A DNA stretch of 49,193 bases from Intrasporangium flavum (GCF_001956915.1 NZ_MLJO01000031.1:1-49193); one strand, 5' to 3'. Positions 24,216 through 34,264 are shown, counted from the first letter of the stretch. Notes: generated by a model from the letters alone, not told the origin. Numbers and translations: made by a program.

Positions 24216-24497
24216 ATGCCTCGTAGCCTCAAGAAGGGCCCCTTCATCGACGACCACCTTCAGAAGAAGGTGGACGCCCAGAACGAAGCGGGCACGAAGA
24301 ACGTCATCAAGACCTGGTCGCGTCGTTCGGTCATCAGCCCGGACATGCTCGGTCACACCTTCGCCGTCCACGACGGCCGCAAGCACGTCCCGGTGTTCGT
24401 CACCGAGTCGATGGTCGGCCACAAGCTCGGCGAGTTCGCACCGACCCGCACGTTCAAGGGTCACGTGAAGGACGACAAGAAGGGTCGTCGTCGCTGA
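24216..24497 (+). CDS. rpsS: Ribosomal protein S19
   Basis: 30S head protein that contacts the tRNA and the 50S subunit (93 aa, normal length). ATG at 24216 follows AAGGAG. It starts [20 protein letters not shown]. The stop shares one base with an upstream ATG candidate of rplV. Confidence 0.98.
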   Translation: MPRSLKKGPFIDDHLQKKVDAQNEAGTKNVIKTWSRRSVISPDMLGHTFAVHDGRKHVPVFVTESMVGHKLGEFAPTRTFKGHVKDDKKGRRR

Positions 24498-24523
24498 TGG
24501 CCATCGAATCCAAGGAAGTTGTC

Positions 24524-24892
24524 ATGGAAGCCAAGGCTTCGGCCCGGCACGTCCGGGTCAGCCCCCAGAAGGCCCGCCGTGTCGTGGACCTGATCCGCGG
24601 CAAGGCCGCGACGGACGCCGTCACGGTGCTCACGTTCGCCCCGCAGTCGGCCTCCGACCCGGTCAAGAAGGTGCTCGAGAGCGCCATCGCCAACGCCCGG
24701 TTCAAGGCCGACAAGGAGTCGGTGGCCTTCGACGAGCGCAACCTCGTCATCACGGCCGCGTTCGTCGACGAGGGTCCGACGATGAAGCGTTTCCGTCCGC
24801 GTGCCCAGGGCCGCGCCGGTCGCATCAACAAGCGGACGAGCCACATCACCGTCGTCGTCACCCAGCCCGAGAACACGAAGGGAGCCCGCTGA
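24524..24892 (+). CDS. rplV: Ribosomal protein L22
   Basis: 50S tunnel protein (122 aa). I favour ATG 24524: AAGGAAG lies five bases upstream and the start [19 protein letters not shown] matches relatives. An in-frame ATG at 24497 would overlap the rpsS stop and add nine residues. The [20 protein letters not shown] hairpin that lines the tunnel is intact. The stop overlaps the rpsC start by one base. Confidence 0.95.
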   Translation: MEAKASARHVRVSPQKARRVVDLIRGKAATDAVTVLTFAPQSASDPVKKVLESAIANARFKADKESVAFDERNLVITAAFVDEGPTMKRFRPRAQGRAGRINKRTSHITVVVTQPENTKGAR

Positions 24893-25716
24893 TGGGTCAG
24901 AAGGTCAACCCCCACGGCTTCCGTCTGGGCATCACCACCGACCACAAGAGCCGCTGGTTCGCCGACTCCACCAAGCAGGGTCAGCGCTACCGCGACTACG
25001 TGAAGGAAGACGTCGCCATCCGTCGCCTCATGGCCACGGGCATGGAGCGCGCCGGCATCGCCTCGGTCGAGATCGAGCGCACCCGTGACCGCGTCCGCGT
25101 CGACATCCACACGGCCCGCCCGGGCATCGTCATCGGCCGCCGCGGCGCCGAGGCCGACCGCATCCGCGGCGAGCTCGAGAAGCTCACGGGCAAGCAGGTC
25201 CAGCTGAACATCCTCGAGGTCAAGAACCCCGAGATCGTGTCCCAGCTGGTCGCCCAGGGCATCGCCGAGCAGCTCTCGGCCCGTGTGGCCTTCCGTCGCG
25301 CCATGCGCAAGGGCATGCAGTCCGCCCAGCGCGCCGGCGCCAAGGGCATCCGCGTGCAGGTCTCGGGCCGCCTCAACGGCGCCGAGATGAGCCGCACCGA
25401 GTTCTACCGCGAGGGTCGCGTCCCGCTGCACACGCTGCGCGCGAACATCGACTACGGCTTCTACGAGGCCCGGACGACGTTCGGCCGCATCGGCGTCAAG
25501 GTGTGGATCTACAAGGGCGACCTGACGGCCAAGGAGCTCGCGGCCCAGCAGGCCGCCGCCCCCCGCCCGTCGCGTGGCCCGCGTCGTGACGGTTCCGACC
25601 GTCCGAACCGCGCCCGCCGTGGTGACCGCAACGAGACCGCCGCTGCTCCGGCAGTGAACGAGACCGCTGCTGCCGAGGCCCCCGCCGCGGCGAGCACCGA
25701 GAATGAGCAGGCCTGA
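24892..25716 (+). CDS. rpsC: Ribosomal protein S3
   Basis: mRNA-entry protein of the 30S subunit (274 aa). The KH domain carries [17 protein letters not shown]. After about residue 217 a disordered tail rich in Arg, Pro, Ala and Glu extends the protein, as in many actinobacteria. The ATG overlaps the rplV stop, and rplP begins three bases after its own stop. Confidence 0.98.
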   Translation: MGQKVNPHGFRLGITTDHKSRWFADSTKQGQRYRDYVKEDVAIRRLMATGMERAGIASVEIERTRDRVRVDIHTARPGIVIGRRGAEADRIRGELEKLTGKQVQLNILEVKNPEIVSQLVAQGIAEQLSARVAFRRAMRKGMQSAQRAGAKGIRVQVSGRLNGAEMSRTEFYREGRVPLHTLRANIDYGFYEARTTFGRIGVKVWIYKGDLTAKELAAQQAAAPRPSRGPRRDGSDRPNRARRGDRNETAAAPAVNETAAAEAPAAASTENEQA

Positions 25717-25719
25717 CCC

Positions 25720-26139
25720 ATGTTGATTCCCCGTCGAGTCAAGCACCGCAAGCAGCACCACCCGGATCGTCACGGTGCTGCCAAGGGCGGCACGAAGATC
25801 GCCTTCGGTGAGTACGGCATCCAGGCTCTCGAGCCGGCCTACGTCACCAACCGCCAGATCGAGTCCGCTCGTATCGCGATGACCCGCTACATCAAGCGTG
25901 GCGGAAAGGTCTGGATCAACATCTACCCGGACCGTCCGCTCACGAAGAAGCCGGCCGAGACCCGCATGGGTTCCGGTAAGGGTTCGCCCGAGTGGTGGGT
26001 CGCGAACGTCAAGCCGGGTCGCGTCATGTTCGAGCTCTCGGGCGTGGCCGAGCCGGTCGCCCGCGAGGCCATGCGTCTCGCGATGCACAAGCTCCCGATG
26101 AAGTGCCGCTTCGTCCAGCGTGAGGGTGGTGACAACTGA
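25720..26139 (+). CDS. rplP: Ribosomal protein L16
   Basis: 50S protein near the A-site tRNA and the peptidyl-transferase centre (139 aa, normal length). It starts [20 protein letters not shown] and contains [19 protein letters not shown]. Its stop shares one base with the rpmC start. Confidence 0.98.
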   Translation: MLIPRRVKHRKQHHPDRHGAAKGGTKIAFGEYGIQALEPAYVTNRQIESARIAMTRYIKRGGKVWINIYPDRPLTKKPAETRMGSGKGSPEWWVANVKPGRVMFELSGVAEPVAREAMRLAMHKLPMKCRFVQREGGDN

Positions 26140-26495
26140 TGGCAGTCGGAACGAAGGACCTGGCTCCGAACCAGCTGCGTGGTCTCGATGACACGAAGCT
26201 CGCCGACGAGCTGAAGAAGGCCAAGGAGGAGCTGTTCAACCTCCGGTTCCAGTCCGCCACGGGCCAGCTGGACAACCACGGTCGTCTGCGCGCGGTCAAG
26301 AAGGACATCGCGCGGATCTACACCGAGATGCGCGAGCGCGAGCTCGGCATCGGCTCGGCCCCGGTCGAGCAGGCTGTCCCGGCCAAGGCCGAGGACGACA
26401 AGGCCGAGAAGAAGGCCAAGAAGGCTGACAAGAAGGCCGAGAAGAAGGCCGACAAGAAGGCCGAGGCCGACACGGCTGAGGAGACCCAGGCATGA
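26139..26495 (+). CDS. rpmC: Ribosomal protein L29 with a long Lys-rich tail
   Basis: 50S exit-tunnel protein next to L23. Residues 1-75 are a normal L29, with [20 protein letters not shown]. Residues 76-118 are an added tail of repeated Lys-Lys-Ala-Glu/Asp units, ending [10 protein letters not shown]. At 118 aa it is well above the usual 60-80. The tail is probably flexible and highly charged and would project from the exit port. The ATG overlaps the rplP stop, and its own stop overlaps the rpsQ start (ATGA). Confidence 0.96.
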   Translation: MAVGTKDLAPNQLRGLDDTKLADELKKAKEELFNLRFQSATGQLDNHGRLRAVKKDIARIYTEMRERELGIGSAPVEQAVPAKAEDDKAEKKAKKADKKAEKKADKKAEADTAEETQA

Positions 26496-26794
26496 GCGAG
26501 AAGGACACCGTGACCACGGACGCGACGACCGGTTCGACCACCGAGCGCAAGAACCGCAAGACCCGTCAGGGCTACGTGGTGAGCGACAAGATGGACAAGA
26601 CCGTCGTCGTCGAGGTCGAGGACCGCGTCAAGCACGCGCTCTACAGCAAGGTCATCCGTCGGACCTCCAAGGTCAAGGCGCACGACGAGAAGAACGAGGC
26701 CGGCCTCGGTGACCGCGTGCTCATCATGGAGACGCGTCCGCTCTCCGCGACGAAGCACTGGCGTGTCGTCGAGATCCTCGAGAAGGCCAAGTAA
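26492..26794 (+). CDS. rpsQ: Ribosomal protein S17
   Basis: Early-binding 30S protein (100 aa). A Thr/Glu-rich head of about 20 residues precedes the OB-fold core, which begins [20 protein letters not shown]. The start overlaps the rpmC stop. It ends the S10 part of the supercluster; a hairpin separates it from rplN. Confidence 0.97.
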   Translation: MSEKDTVTTDATTGSTTERKNRKTRQGYVVSDKMDKTVVVEVEDRVKHALYSKVIRRTSKVKAHDEKNEAGLGDRVLIMETRPLSATKHWRVVEILEKAK

Positions 26795-26821
26795 GCCACC
26801 CCCCATTTCCGTTCGGCAAGG

Positions 26822-26843
26822 CTCACCCGGGTGACCGGGTGAG
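26822..26843 (+). promoter_or_regulatory. GNRA-capped hairpin between the S10 and spc groups
   Basis: CTCACCCGG (26822-26830) pairs perfectly with 26835-26843 around a GUGA tetraloop, 27 bases before the rplN start. GUGA fits the GNRA class. No U-tract follows, so an attenuator or protein-binding site is as likely as a terminator. Confidence 0.55.
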
Positions 26844-26870
26844 AACCAGCACGACGACAGGAGTTAGACA

Positions 26871-27239
26871 GTGATTCAGCAGGAGTCGCGACTGCGCGTC
26901 GCCGACAACACCGGTGCCAAGGAGATCCTGTGCATCCGTGTTCTCGGCGGTTCGGGCCGTCGATACGCCGGCATCGGCGACACCATCGTCGCCACCGTCA
27001 AGGACGCCATCCCGGGCGGCAACGTCAAGAAGGGCGACGTGGTCAAGGCCGTCATCGTCCGCACCGTCAAGGAGCGTCGTCGTCCCGACGGCTCGTACAT
27101 CAAGTTCGACGAGAACGCCGCGGTCATCCTGAAGAACGACGGTGACCCGCGTGGTACCCGCATCTTCGGTCCCGTCGGCCGTGAGCTGCGCGAGAAGAAG
27201 TTCATGAAGATCATCTCGCTCGCGCCGGAGGTGCTCTGA
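26871..27239 (+). CDS. rplN: Ribosomal protein L14
   Basis: 50S protein at the subunit bridge (122 aa, normal length). GTG start at 26871 after ACAGGAGTTAGACA. It begins [20 protein letters not shown] and ends [10 protein letters not shown]. First gene of the spc group. Confidence 0.98.
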   Translation: MIQQESRLRVADNTGAKEILCIRVLGGSGRRYAGIGDTIVATVKDAIPGGNVKKGDVVKAVIVRTVKERRRPDGSYIKFDENAAVILKNDGDPRGTRIFGPVGRELREKKFMKIISLAPEVL

Positions 27240-27242
27240 CCC

Positions 27243-27608
27243 ATGGCGAAGATGAAGATCAAGAAGGGTGACCTCGTCCAGGTCATCTCGGGCCGCAGCC
27301 AGAAGAACGGCGGCGACCGGGGCAAGCAGGGCAAGGTCATCGCGGTGTACCCGGAGACGCAGCGCGTGCTCGTCGAGGGCATCAACCGCGTCACCAAGCA
27401 CGTCAAGGCCGGCGCCACCGCCCGTGGCACCCGCACCGGTGGCCTGACCCACACCGAGGCCGCGATCCACGTGAGCAACGTGGCCGTCGTCGACCCGGAG
27501 ACGAAGAAGCCGACCCGCGTCAAGACGCGCGTCGAGACGGTCGAGCGCAACGGTCGCCAGAAGGCCTCCCGCGTGCGCGTCGCCGTGAAGTCGGACAAGG
27601 ACCTCTGA
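27243..27608 (+). CDS. rplX: Ribosomal protein L24
   Basis: 50S assembly initiator (121 aa). The KOW motif region begins [20 protein letters not shown]. It starts three bases after the rplN stop and precedes rplE by two bases, so the genes are probably translated together. Confidence 0.97.
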   Translation: MAKMKIKKGDLVQVISGRSQKNGGDRGKQGKVIAVYPETQRVLVEGINRVTKHVKAGATARGTRTGGLTHTEAAIHVSNVAVVDPETKKPTRVKTRVETVERNGRQKASRVRVAVKSDKDL

Positions 27609-27610
27609 AC

Positions 27611-28171
27611 ATGACGCAGACCACCACCAAGCCGCGCCTCAAGCAGCGCTACCAGGACGAGATCAAGGGCGCCCTGCAGGAGCAGTTCGGCCACGCCAAC
27701 GTCATGCAGGTCCCCGGCGTCGTCAAGGTCGTCGTCAACATGGGTGTCGGTGACGCGGCGCGCGACAGCAAGCTCATCGAGGGTGCTGTCCGTGACCTCA
27801 CCGCGATCACCGGCCAGAAGCCGGTCGTCACGCGGGCCCGCAAGTCGATCGCCCAGTTCAAGCTCCGCGAGGGCATGCCGATCGGCGCGCACACCACGCT
27901 GCGCGGCGACCGCATGTGGGAGTTCCTCGACCGTCTCGTCACGATCGCGCTCCCGCGCATCCGTGACTTCCGTGGCCTGTCGCCGAAGCAGTTCGACGGC
28001 AACGGCAACTACACGTTCGGCCTGACGGAGCAGTCGATGTTCCACGAGATCGACCAGGACCGCATCGACCGCGTCCGTGGCATGGACATCACCGTCGTCA
28101 CCACGGCCACCAACGACGACGAGGGTCGCGCGCTGCTCAAGCAGCTCGGCTTCCCCTTCAAGGAGAACTGA
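27611..28171 (+). CDS. rplE: Ribosomal protein L5
   Basis: 5S rRNA-binding protein of the central protuberance (186 aa, normal length). The core begins [20 protein letters not shown] and contains [20 protein letters not shown]. It is followed one base later by rpsN. Confidence 0.98.
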   Translation: MTQTTTKPRLKQRYQDEIKGALQEQFGHANVMQVPGVVKVVVNMGVGDAARDSKLIEGAVRDLTAITGQKPVVTRARKSIAQFKLREGMPIGAHTTLRGDRMWEFLDRLVTIALPRIRDFRGLSPKQFDGNGNYTFGLTEQSMFHEIDQDRIDRVRGMDITVVTTATNDDEGRALLKQLGFPFKEN

Positions 28172-28172
28172 C

Positions 28173-28358
28173 ATGGCCAAGACCGCCCTGATCAACAAGG
28201 CGAACCGGAAGCCGAAGTTCAAGGTCCGCGCCTACACGCGGTGCCAGAAGTGCGGTCGCCCGCACTCGGTGTACCGCAAGTTCGGCCTGTGCCGCATCTG
28301 CCTTCGCGAGATGGCGCACGCGGGCGAGCTGCCGGGCGTGACCAAGAGCTCCTGGTAA
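28173..28358 (+). CDS. rpsN: Ribosomal protein S14, zinc type (S14Z)
   Basis: 30S head protein of 61 aa, the short zinc-binding form, with the site C24, C27, C40 and C43. ATG at 28173. This form is standard in the spc cluster of actinobacteria, some of which hold a second zinc-free copy elsewhere that takes over under zinc shortage. Confidence 0.97.
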   Translation: MAKTALINKANRKPKFKVRAYTRCQKCGRPHSVYRKFGLCRICLREMAHAGELPGVTKSSW

Positions 28359-28411
28359 TCCACCGGTAGCCACCCAAAGACCAGCCAAAACCTCTGGCAC
28401 CGTAGGTCGGC

Positions 28412-28436
28412 CCGGAGCGCCCGCAAGGCGCCCCGG
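28412..28436 (+). promoter_or_regulatory. Hairpin between rpsN and rpsH
   Basis: CCGG-A-GCGCC (28412-28421) pairs with GGCGC-C-CCGG (28427-28436) with one internal A/C mismatch and a 5-nt loop. It lies in the 116-base gap before rpsH, which is long for this cluster. In E. coli S8 represses the spc operon through an mRNA site; a comparable role here is speculative. Confidence 0.4.
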
Positions 28437-28474
28437 TGTCCGAAACCCCGGTGAGGAAGGGCAAAGAGCCCACC

Positions 28475-28873
28475 ATGACCATGACTGACCCGATTGCGGA
28501 CATGCTGACCCGCGTCCGGAACGCCAACTCGGCGCACCACGACGTCGTCTCCATGCCGTACTCGAAGCTCAAGAAGAACATCGCCGAGATCCTCCAGGCC
28601 GAGGGCTACATCGCCTCCTGGAAGATCGAGGAGGCCGAGGTCGGCCAGACGCTGACCATCGACCTCAAGTACGGCCCGAACCGCGAGCGCTCCATCGCCG
28701 GCGTGCGTCGCGTCTCGAAGCCGGGTCTGCGCGTCTACGCCAAGTCGACGAACCTGCCCAAGGTTCTCGGTGGCCTCGGCGTCGCGATCCTGTCGACCTC
28801 GAGCGGCCTCCTGACGGACAAGCAGGCACACGAGAAGGGCGTGGGTGGGGAAGTCCTCGCCTACGTCTGGTAA
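28475..28873 (+). CDS. rpsH: Ribosomal protein S8
   Basis: Primary 16S rRNA-binding protein (132 aa, normal length). ATG at 28475 gives [20 protein letters not shown], the usual start; the upstream GTG-led extension is unlikely. GAGGAAGGG lies about 13 bases upstream. The C-terminal [20 protein letters not shown] segment is conserved. Confidence 0.97.
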   Translation: MTMTDPIADMLTRVRNANSAHHDVVSMPYSKLKKNIAEILQAEGYIASWKIEEAEVGQTLTIDLKYGPNRERSIAGVRRVSKPGLRVYAKSTNLPKVLGGLGVAILSTSSGLLTDKQAHEKGVGGEVLAYVW

Positions 28874-28885
28874 GGAGACGCTGAC

Positions 28886-29422
28886 ATGTCGCGAATCGGA
28901 CGACTCCCCGTCTCCATCCCCTCGGGTGTGGACGTCAACGTCAACGGCCAGGACGTCACCGTCAAGGGCCCCAAGGGTGAGCTCTCGCTGACCGTCGTCA
29001 CGCCGATCACCGTCGAGGTCGCCGAGGGCAACCTCGAGGTGAAGCGCCCCGACGACGAGCGTGACTCGCGCGCCCGCCACGGCCTGACGCGCTCGCTCAT
29101 CAACAACATGGTGCTCGGCGTGACCGAGGGCTACGAGAAGAAGATGGAGATCCACGGCACGGGTTACCGTGTCGCCGCGAAGGGCTCGGACCTCGAGTTC
29201 TCGCTCGGATACTCGCACCCGATCCTCATCCAGGCTCCCGCCGGCATCTCCTTCGCCGTCGAGAACCCGACCCGCTTCTCGGTGCAGGGCATCGACAAGC
29301 AGCTCGTCGGTGAGGTCGCGGCCAACATCCGCAAGCTGCGCAAGCCCGACCCGTACAAGGGCAAGGGCGTTCGCTACGCGGGCGAGCAGATCCGTCGCAA
29401 GGTTGGAAAGGCCGGTAAGTAA
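28886..29422 (+). CDS. rplF: Ribosomal protein L6
   Basis: 50S protein near the factor-binding site (178 aa, normal length). TAAGGAG precedes the ATG at 28886. It starts [20 protein letters not shown] and ends with the [20 protein letters not shown] stretch. Confidence 0.98.
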   Translation: MSRIGRLPVSIPSGVDVNVNGQDVTVKGPKGELSLTVVTPITVEVAEGNLEVKRPDDERDSRARHGLTRSLINNMVLGVTEGYEKKMEIHGTGYRVAAKGSDLEFSLGYSHPILIQAPAGISFAVENPTRFSVQGIDKQLVGEVAANIRKLRKPDPYKGKGVRYAGEQIRRKVGKAGK

Positions 29423-29425
29423 GCC

Positions 29426-29800
29426 ATGGCAATGATCATCAAGCGCGGCAAGTCCAAGGCTGCCGCCCGCATCCGTCGCCAGGTGCGCGGTCGCAAGAAG
29501 ATCGCCGGCACGACGGCCCGCCCCCGCCTCGTCGTCTCGCGCTCGAGCCGTCACCTCTTCGTCCAGGTCGTCGACGACACGGTCGGCAAGACCGTCGCCT
29601 ACGCCTCGACGATGGAGGCCGACCTCCGCGCGTTCGACGGCGACAAGACGGCCAAGGCCAAGAAGGTCGGCGAGCTCGTCGCCGCCCGCGCCAAGGACGC
29701 CGGCGTCGAGTCCGTCGTGTTCGACCGTGGTGGCAACAAGTACCACGGCCGTGTCGCGGCGATCGCCGAGGGCGCCCGCGAAGGCGGTCTGGCCCTGTGA
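29426..29800 (+). CDS. rplR: Ribosomal protein L18
   Basis: 5S rRNA-binding protein (124 aa). It starts [20 protein letters not shown], three bases after rplF. The core with [20 protein letters not shown] and the C-terminal [20 protein letters not shown] are intact. Confidence 0.98.
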   Translation: MAMIIKRGKSKAAARIRRQVRGRKKIAGTTARPRLVVSRSSRHLFVQVVDDTVGKTVAYASTMEADLRAFDGDKTAKAKKVGELVAARAKDAGVESVVFDRGGNKYHGRVAAIAEGAREGGLAL

Positions 29801-29840
29801 GCACTTTCGTGAACGCAATTGTTGAGATGAGGAACATCTG

Positions 29841-30500
29841 ATGCCCGGACAGCAGCGTCGAGGCACCGGCCCCGCCGGTGGCGGCGAGCGCGCCGAGCGC
29901 GGAGACCGCCGTGACAACCGCGGTGGCCGCGACAACCGCGACAGCCGCGAGCAGAACCAGTACGTCGAGCGCGTCGTGACCATCAACCGTGTCGCCAAGG
30001 TCGTCAAGGGTGGTCGTCGCTTCAGCTTCACCGCGCTCGTCGTCGTCGGTGACGGTGACGGCACCGTGGGCGTCGGCTACGGCAAGGCCAAGGAAGTTCC
30101 CTCGGCCATCGCCAAGGGTGTCGAGGAGGCCAAGAAGAACTTCTTCAAGGTCCCGCGCATCCAGGGCACGATCCCGCACCCCGTCCAGGGTGAGGCCGCG
30201 GCCGGTGTCGTCATGCTCCGTCCCGCCGCCCCCGGTACCGGTGTCATCGCCGGTGGCCCGGTGCGTGCGGTCCTGGAGTGCGCCGGCATCCACGACGTCC
30301 TCTCCAAGTCGCTGGGCTCGGACAACGCCATCAACATCGTGCACGCGACCGCGCAGGCCCTGCGCGACCTCGAGCGCCCCGAGTCGGTCGCTGCCCGCCG
30401 TGGCAAGACCCTCGAGGAGGTGGCCCCGGCCGCCATGCTCAAGGCCCGTGCCGCCGGTCTCGCCGAGGCCAAGGCCGCGGCCGAGAAGGCTGGTGCGTGA
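29841..30500 (+). CDS. rpsE: Ribosomal protein S5
   Basis: 30S accuracy protein at the mRNA entry (219 aa). A 38-residue head rich in Gly, Arg, Asp and Asn (repeats such as [13 protein letters not shown]) precedes the core, which begins [20 protein letters not shown]. Such heads are common in actinobacteria. The stop overlaps the rpmD start by one base. Confidence 0.97.
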   Translation: MPGQQRRGTGPAGGGERAERGDRRDNRGGRDNRDSREQNQYVERVVTINRVAKVVKGGRRFSFTALVVVGDGDGTVGVGYGKAKEVPSAIAKGVEEAKKNFFKVPRIQGTIPHPVQGEAAAGVVMLRPAAPGTGVIAGGPVRAVLECAGIHDVLSKSLGSDNAINIVHATAQALRDLERPESVAARRGKTLEEVAPAAMLKARAAGLAEAKAAAEKAGA

Positions 30501-30682
30501 TGGCTCGTCTCAAGGTGACCCAGATCCGTTCCGAGATCGGTGGCAAGCAGAACCAGCGCGAGACGCTGCGCAGCCTCGGTCTGAAGCGCATTGGCGACGT
30601 CGTCGTCAAGGAGGACCGTCCCGAGATCCGCGGGATGGTCAAGACGGTGACGCACCTCGTGACCGTCGAGGAGGTTGACTGA
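30500..30682 (+). CDS. rpmD: Ribosomal protein L30
   Basis: Small 50S protein (60 aa, normal length). ATG at 30500 overlaps the rpsE stop. It starts [20 protein letters not shown] and contains [11 protein letters not shown]. Two bases separate it from rplO. Confidence 0.97.
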   Translation: MARLKVTQIRSEIGGKQNQRETLRSLGLKRIGDVVVKEDRPEIRGMVKTVTHLVTVEEVD

Positions 30683-30684
30683 CC

Positions 30685-31158
30685 ATGGCTGAGGCCAAGA
30701 AGACCGAGGGCTCGGCCCTCAAGGTCCACCACCTGCGTCCGGCCCCCGGCGCCAAGACCCCCAAGACCCGCGTCGGTCGTGGTGAGGGCTCCAAGGGCAA
30801 GACCGCGGGTCGCGGTACCAAGGGTACGAAGGCCCGCTACCAGGTCCCGGAGCGCTTCGAGGGTGGCTCGATGCCGCTGCACATGCGCCTTCCCAAGCTC
30901 CGTGGCTTCAAGAACCCGTTCCGCACCGAGTACCAGGTCGTGAACCTGGACCGCCTGCAGACCCTCTTCCCCGAGGGTGGCCAGGTCTCGGTCGCCGACC
31001 TCGTGGCCAAGGGCGCCGTCCGTGACGGCTTCCCGGTCAAGGTGCTCGGCACGGGTGAGATCTCCGTCAAGGTGCAGGTCGAGGCGCACAAGTTCTCGGC
31101 TTCCGCCAAGGAGAAGATCGAGGCCGCCGGCGGCTCGGTCACGCCCCTCGCGGGCTGA
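30685..31158 (+). CDS. rplO: Ribosomal protein L15
   Basis: 50S assembly protein (157 aa). After a short head, the Gly/Arg-rich [20 protein letters not shown] region and the conserved C-terminal fold are present. It is the last gene of the supercluster before a very long hairpin; secY is therefore not tightly joined to it. Confidence 0.97.
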   Translation: MAEAKKTEGSALKVHHLRPAPGAKTPKTRVGRGEGSKGKTAGRGTKGTKARYQVPERFEGGSMPLHMRLPKLRGFKNPFRTEYQVVNLDRLQTLFPEGGQVSVADLVAKGAVRDGFPVKVLGTGEISVKVQVEAHKFSASAKEKIEAAGGSVTPLAG

Positions 31159-31203
31159 CCACCCCCGGCCGGACTCGATCCGGACCACCCACACCTCGTG
31201 TGA

Positions 31204-31275
31204 GCAACGCCCCGGGCAGTCGCACCGCGGGTCGACGTGACGTCGACCACCGCGGAGCGGTGCCCGGGGCGTTGC
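31204..31275 (+). terminator. Very long multi-tier hairpin before secY
   Basis: A perfect 15-bp outer stem pairs 31204-31218 with 31261-31275. Inside it, CCGCGG pairs (31225-31230 with 31250-31255) and an 8-bp arm pairs 31231-31238 with 31240-31247 around a single base. The structure begins 45 bases after the rplO stop and is followed by a T-containing stretch (GCCTTTGCGTT). It is a strong terminator candidate. Confidence 0.8.
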
Positions 31276-31348
31276 GCCTTTGCGTTAACCTTCCACGGAT
31301 TGCATGACTCAGGCCGCGCCACCCGCGCGGCACCCCCAGGAGGACCCT

Positions 31349-32674
31349 GTGCTCGCCGCCTTCGTCCGCGCGTTCCGCACCCCGGACCTGCGCAAGAAGC
31401 TGCTCTTCACCCTCGGCATCATCGTGCTGTTCCGGCTCGGGTCCCACGTGCCCACGCCCGGCATCAGCTACACCCTGGTGCAGCAGTGCCTCCAGGCCGG
31501 CAAGGCCGCCGGTGGCAGTGACCAGAGCGGGTTCCTCAACCTCGCCAACCTCTTCTCCGGTGGCGCGCTGCTCCAGCTGTCGGTGTTCGCGCTGGGGATC
31601 ATGCCCTACATCACGGCGAGCATCATCATCCAGCTGCTCACCGTCGTCATCCCGCGCTTCGAGGCGCTCAAGGAGGAGGGCCAGTCGGGGCAGGCGAAGC
31701 TGACGCAGTACACGCGCTACCTGACGATCGGCCTGGCGATCCTCCAGTCGGCCACGCTCGTCACCTTCGCGCGCAACCCCTCCAGCCTCTTCGGCGGCAA
31801 CTGCCAGACGATCATGGTCGACCAGTCGATGGTCACCATCGTCATCATGGTCCTGACGATGACGGCCGGCACCGGCCTCATCATGTGGTTCGGCGAGCTC
31901 GTCACCGACAAGGGTGTCGGCAACGGCATGTCGCTCATGATCTTCACGTCCATCGCGGCCGGCTTCCCGGGCTCGCTCTGGGCGATCAAGGAGAACAAGG
32001 GCTGGGGCACCTTCCTGCTCATCATCATCCTCGGAATGTTCGTCATCGCCGCGGTCGTCTTCGTCGAGCAGTCCCAGCGCCGCATCCCGGTGCAGTACGC
32101 CAAGCGCATGGTCGGACGCCGCATGTACGGCGGCACGTCCACCTACATCCCGCTCAAGGTCAACATGGCCGGCGTCATCCCCGTCATCTTCGCCAGCTCG
32201 CTGCTGGCGCTGCCCGGCCTCGTCGCGCAGTTCAACAACCGCGCCGACGGCAACAACCCCGACTGGGTGACGTGGGTCCAGGCCAACCTCGTCAAGGGTG
32301 ACCACCCCATCTACATGGCGGTCTACGTCGCCCTCATCCTCTTCTTCACCTTCTTCTACGTGTCGATCACGTTCAACCCGACCGAGGTCGCGGACAACAT
32401 GAAGAAGTACGGCGGCTTCATCCCGGGTATCCGGGCCGGGCGACCCACGGCCGAATACCTCAACTACGTCCTGACCCGAATCACCGTGCCGGGTGCCATC
32501 TACCTCGCGCTCATCTCGCTCATCCCGCTCGTGGCACTCGTGCTCGTCGGTGCGAACCAGAACTTCCCGTTCGGTGGCACCTCGATCCTCATCGTCGTCG
32601 GCGTGGGACTCGAGACGGTCAAGCAGATCGAGGCGCAGCTCCAGCAGCGTCACTACGAAGGGTTCCTCCGCTGA
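31349..32674 (+). CDS. secY: Protein translocase subunit SecY
   Basis: Channel of the Sec translocon in the membrane (441 aa). GTG at 31349 with AGGAGGA four bases upstream gives [20 protein letters not shown], as in relatives; an in-frame ATG at 31304 lacks a ribosome site. About ten membrane segments are visible, from [17 protein letters not shown] to the last one containing [16 protein letters not shown], with the cytoplasmic loop holding [18 protein letters not shown]. The stop overlaps adk by one base. A weak own promoter may lie at 31272-31300 (TTGCGC, 17 bases, ACGGAT). Confidence 0.97.
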   Translation: MLAAFVRAFRTPDLRKKLLFTLGIIVLFRLGSHVPTPGISYTLVQQCLQAGKAAGGSDQSGFLNLANLFSGGALLQLSVFALGIMPYITASIIIQLLTVVIPRFEALKEEGQSGQAKLTQYTRYLTIGLAILQSATLVTFARNPSSLFGGNCQTIMVDQSMVTIVIMVLTMTAGTGLIMWFGELVTDKGVGNGMSLMIFTSIAAGFPGSLWAIKENKGWGTFLLIIILGMFVIAAVVFVEQSQRRIPVQYAKRMVGRRMYGGTSTYIPLKVNMAGVIPVIFASSLLALPGLVAQFNNRADGNNPDWVTWVQANLVKGDHPIYMAVYVALILFFTFFYVSITFNPTEVADNMKKYGGFIPGIRAGRPTAEYLNYVLTRITVPGAIYLALISLIPLVALVLVGANQNFPFGGTSILIVVGVGLETVKQIEAQLQQRHYEGFLR

Positions 32675-33252
32675 TGCCAGCCCCCACGCGACTGATCATC
32701 CTCGGGCCGCCCGGCGCCGGGAAGGGCACCCAGGCCGCCCGGATCGCCGAGCGCCTGTCGATCCCCGCGATCTCCACCGGCGACATCTTCCGCTCGAACA
32801 TCAAGAACGAGACCGAGCTCGGGCTCAAGGTCAAGGACATCCTCGCGTCGGGGGGCTACGTGCCCGACGAGGTCACCAACGAGATCGTCGAGGACCGCCT
32901 GTCCTGGGACGACGCGACCCACGGCTTCCTGCTCGACGGCTACCCCCGCACGTCGGGCCAGGTCGAGGCGCTCGACGCGATGCTGGCCAAGCACGGGCAC
33001 GCGCTCGACGCCGTCATCGAGCTGGTCGTCGACGAGGACGCCGTCGTCGGGCGCCTCCTCAAGCGCGCCGAGATCGAGGGTCGTGCCGACGACACCGAGG
33101 AGGTCATCCGCGAGCGCCAGGCGATCTACCGCAAGGAGACCGCCCCGCTGGCCGCGCACTACCAGCTGGCCGGCCTGCTCGTGCAGGTCGACGGCATGGG
33201 CGAGGTCGACGAGGTCACCGACCGCGTCATCGCCGCCCTGCCGCAGCACTGA
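32674..33252 (+). CDS. adk: Adenylate kinase
   Basis: Balances AMP, ADP and ATP in the cytoplasm (192 aa). The P-loop GPPGAGKGT is at residues 11-19; the AMP-binding [10 protein letters not shown] and the FLLDGYPRT segment follow. The lid is the short form without zinc Cys residues. It overlaps secY by one base. A 15-bp tandem duplication spans its stop codon, so a second in-frame TGA follows 15 bases later. Confidence 0.97.
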   Translation: MPAPTRLIILGPPGAGKGTQAARIAERLSIPAISTGDIFRSNIKNETELGLKVKDILASGGYVPDEVTNEIVEDRLSWDDATHGFLLDGYPRTSGQVEALDAMLAKHGHALDAVIELVVDEDAVVGRLLKRAEIEGRADDTEEVIRERQAIYRKETAPLAAHYQLAGLLVQVDGMGEVDEVTDRVIAALPQH

Positions 33253-33279
33253 GCGCAGCAGCACTGAGCGCAGCAGCAC
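33244..33279 (+). repeat. 15-bp tandem repeat across the adk stop
   Basis: CAGCACTGAGCGCAG occurs at 33244-33258 and 33259-33273, followed by a partial third copy (CAGCAC, 33274-33279). The unit contains the adk stop codon, so the repeat duplicates the gene end in frame. Confidence 0.8.
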
Positions 33280-33322
33280 CCTCCACCTGCACGAACCAAC
33301 CCGAAGGACGACGAGCAGACCC

Positions 33323-34165
33323 GTGTTCGGACGCAACCGACTGACCGGCCGCACCGACGAGCAGCTGCGCCTCATGCGTGAGGCTGGGCTGCTCGTCGGG
33401 CGCACCCTGGAGATGCTCCGGGGCGAGGTGCGCGAGGGCGTCACGACGCTCCAGCTCGACGCCCTGGCCGAGGACTTCATCCGCAGCCACGGCGGCATCC
33501 CGAACTTCCAGCTCGTCCCGGGCTACCGGCACACGCTGTGCACAAGCGTCAACGAGGAGGTCGTCCACGGCATCCCGGGCGACCGCGTCCTGAAGGCCGG
33601 CGACGTCCTGTCCGTCGACTGCGGCGCCGAGGTCAAGGGCTGGAACGGAGACGCCGCCTTCACGACCGTCGTCGGTGGCGCCGCCGCCGCTCGCCCCGAG
33701 GACCTCCACCTCATCGACGCCACCGAGGCCAGCCTGTACGCCGGTATTGCGGCCATGCGCGTCGGTGGCCGGCTCTACGCCGTCGGCGACGCCGTCGAGG
33801 CGAGCATCGAGGCGGCCGCCGAGCGCGACGGCCACACCTACGGCGTCATCGACGAGTACGTCGGCCACGGTATCGGCCCGCAGATGCACATGGACCCGCA
33901 GATCCCGAACTACGCGGTGCGAGAGAGCGGTCCCAAGCTCGTCGACGGCTTCACCGGTGCCATCGAGCCGATGGTGACCCTCGGCACGAGCGACACCCGG
34001 GTCCTCGACGACGACTGGACCGTCGTCACCACCGACGCCTCCCGCGCGGCCCACTGGGAGCACTCGGTCGCGGTGCGCCAGGACGGCCTGTGGATCCTCA
34101 CGGCCGTCGACGGCGGCAAGGAGGCGCTGGAGCGCCTCGGCGCGCCGTACGCGCCGCTCGACTGA
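33323..34165 (+). CDS. map: Methionine aminopeptidase, type I
   Basis: Removes the initiator methionine from new proteins (280 aa). GTG at 33323; AAGGA lies rather far upstream (14 bases). The substrate His is H82 and the metal ligands are D99, D110, H182, E215 and E246, all in their usual motifs (SVDCGA, NGDAAF, GHGIG, IEPMV, WEHSV). No N-terminal zinc-finger extension. It ends the secY-adk-map group; infA, often next in actinobacteria, is 5 kb away here. Confidence 0.96.
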   Translation: MFGRNRLTGRTDEQLRLMREAGLLVGRTLEMLRGEVREGVTTLQLDALAEDFIRSHGGIPNFQLVPGYRHTLCTSVNEEVVHGIPGDRVLKAGDVLSVDCGAEVKGWNGDAAFTTVVGGAAAARPEDLHLIDATEASLYAGIAAMRVGGRLYAVGDAVEASIEAAAERDGHTYGVIDEYVGHGIGPQMHMDPQIPNYAVRESGPKLVDGFTGAIEPMVTLGTSDTRVLDDDWTVVTTDASRAAHWEHSVAVRQDGLWILTAVDGGKEALERLGAPYAPLD

Positions 34166-34251
34166 CCCGACCCGGGTCCGGGCCCGCGTCCCACGGGCTC
34201 GCGCTCCGGCGGTCGACCGGCCCACCGGCCCACACGAGGTCGCGCACCGCG

Positions 34252-34257
34252 TAGCGT
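34252..34257 (+). promoter_or_regulatory. -10 element for leaderless transcription
   Basis: TAGCGT ends seven bases before the GTG at 34265. No ribosome site lies between, so the mRNA of the serine hydrolase gene is likely leaderless. Confidence 0.6.
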
Positions 34258-34264
34258 CACGCCC

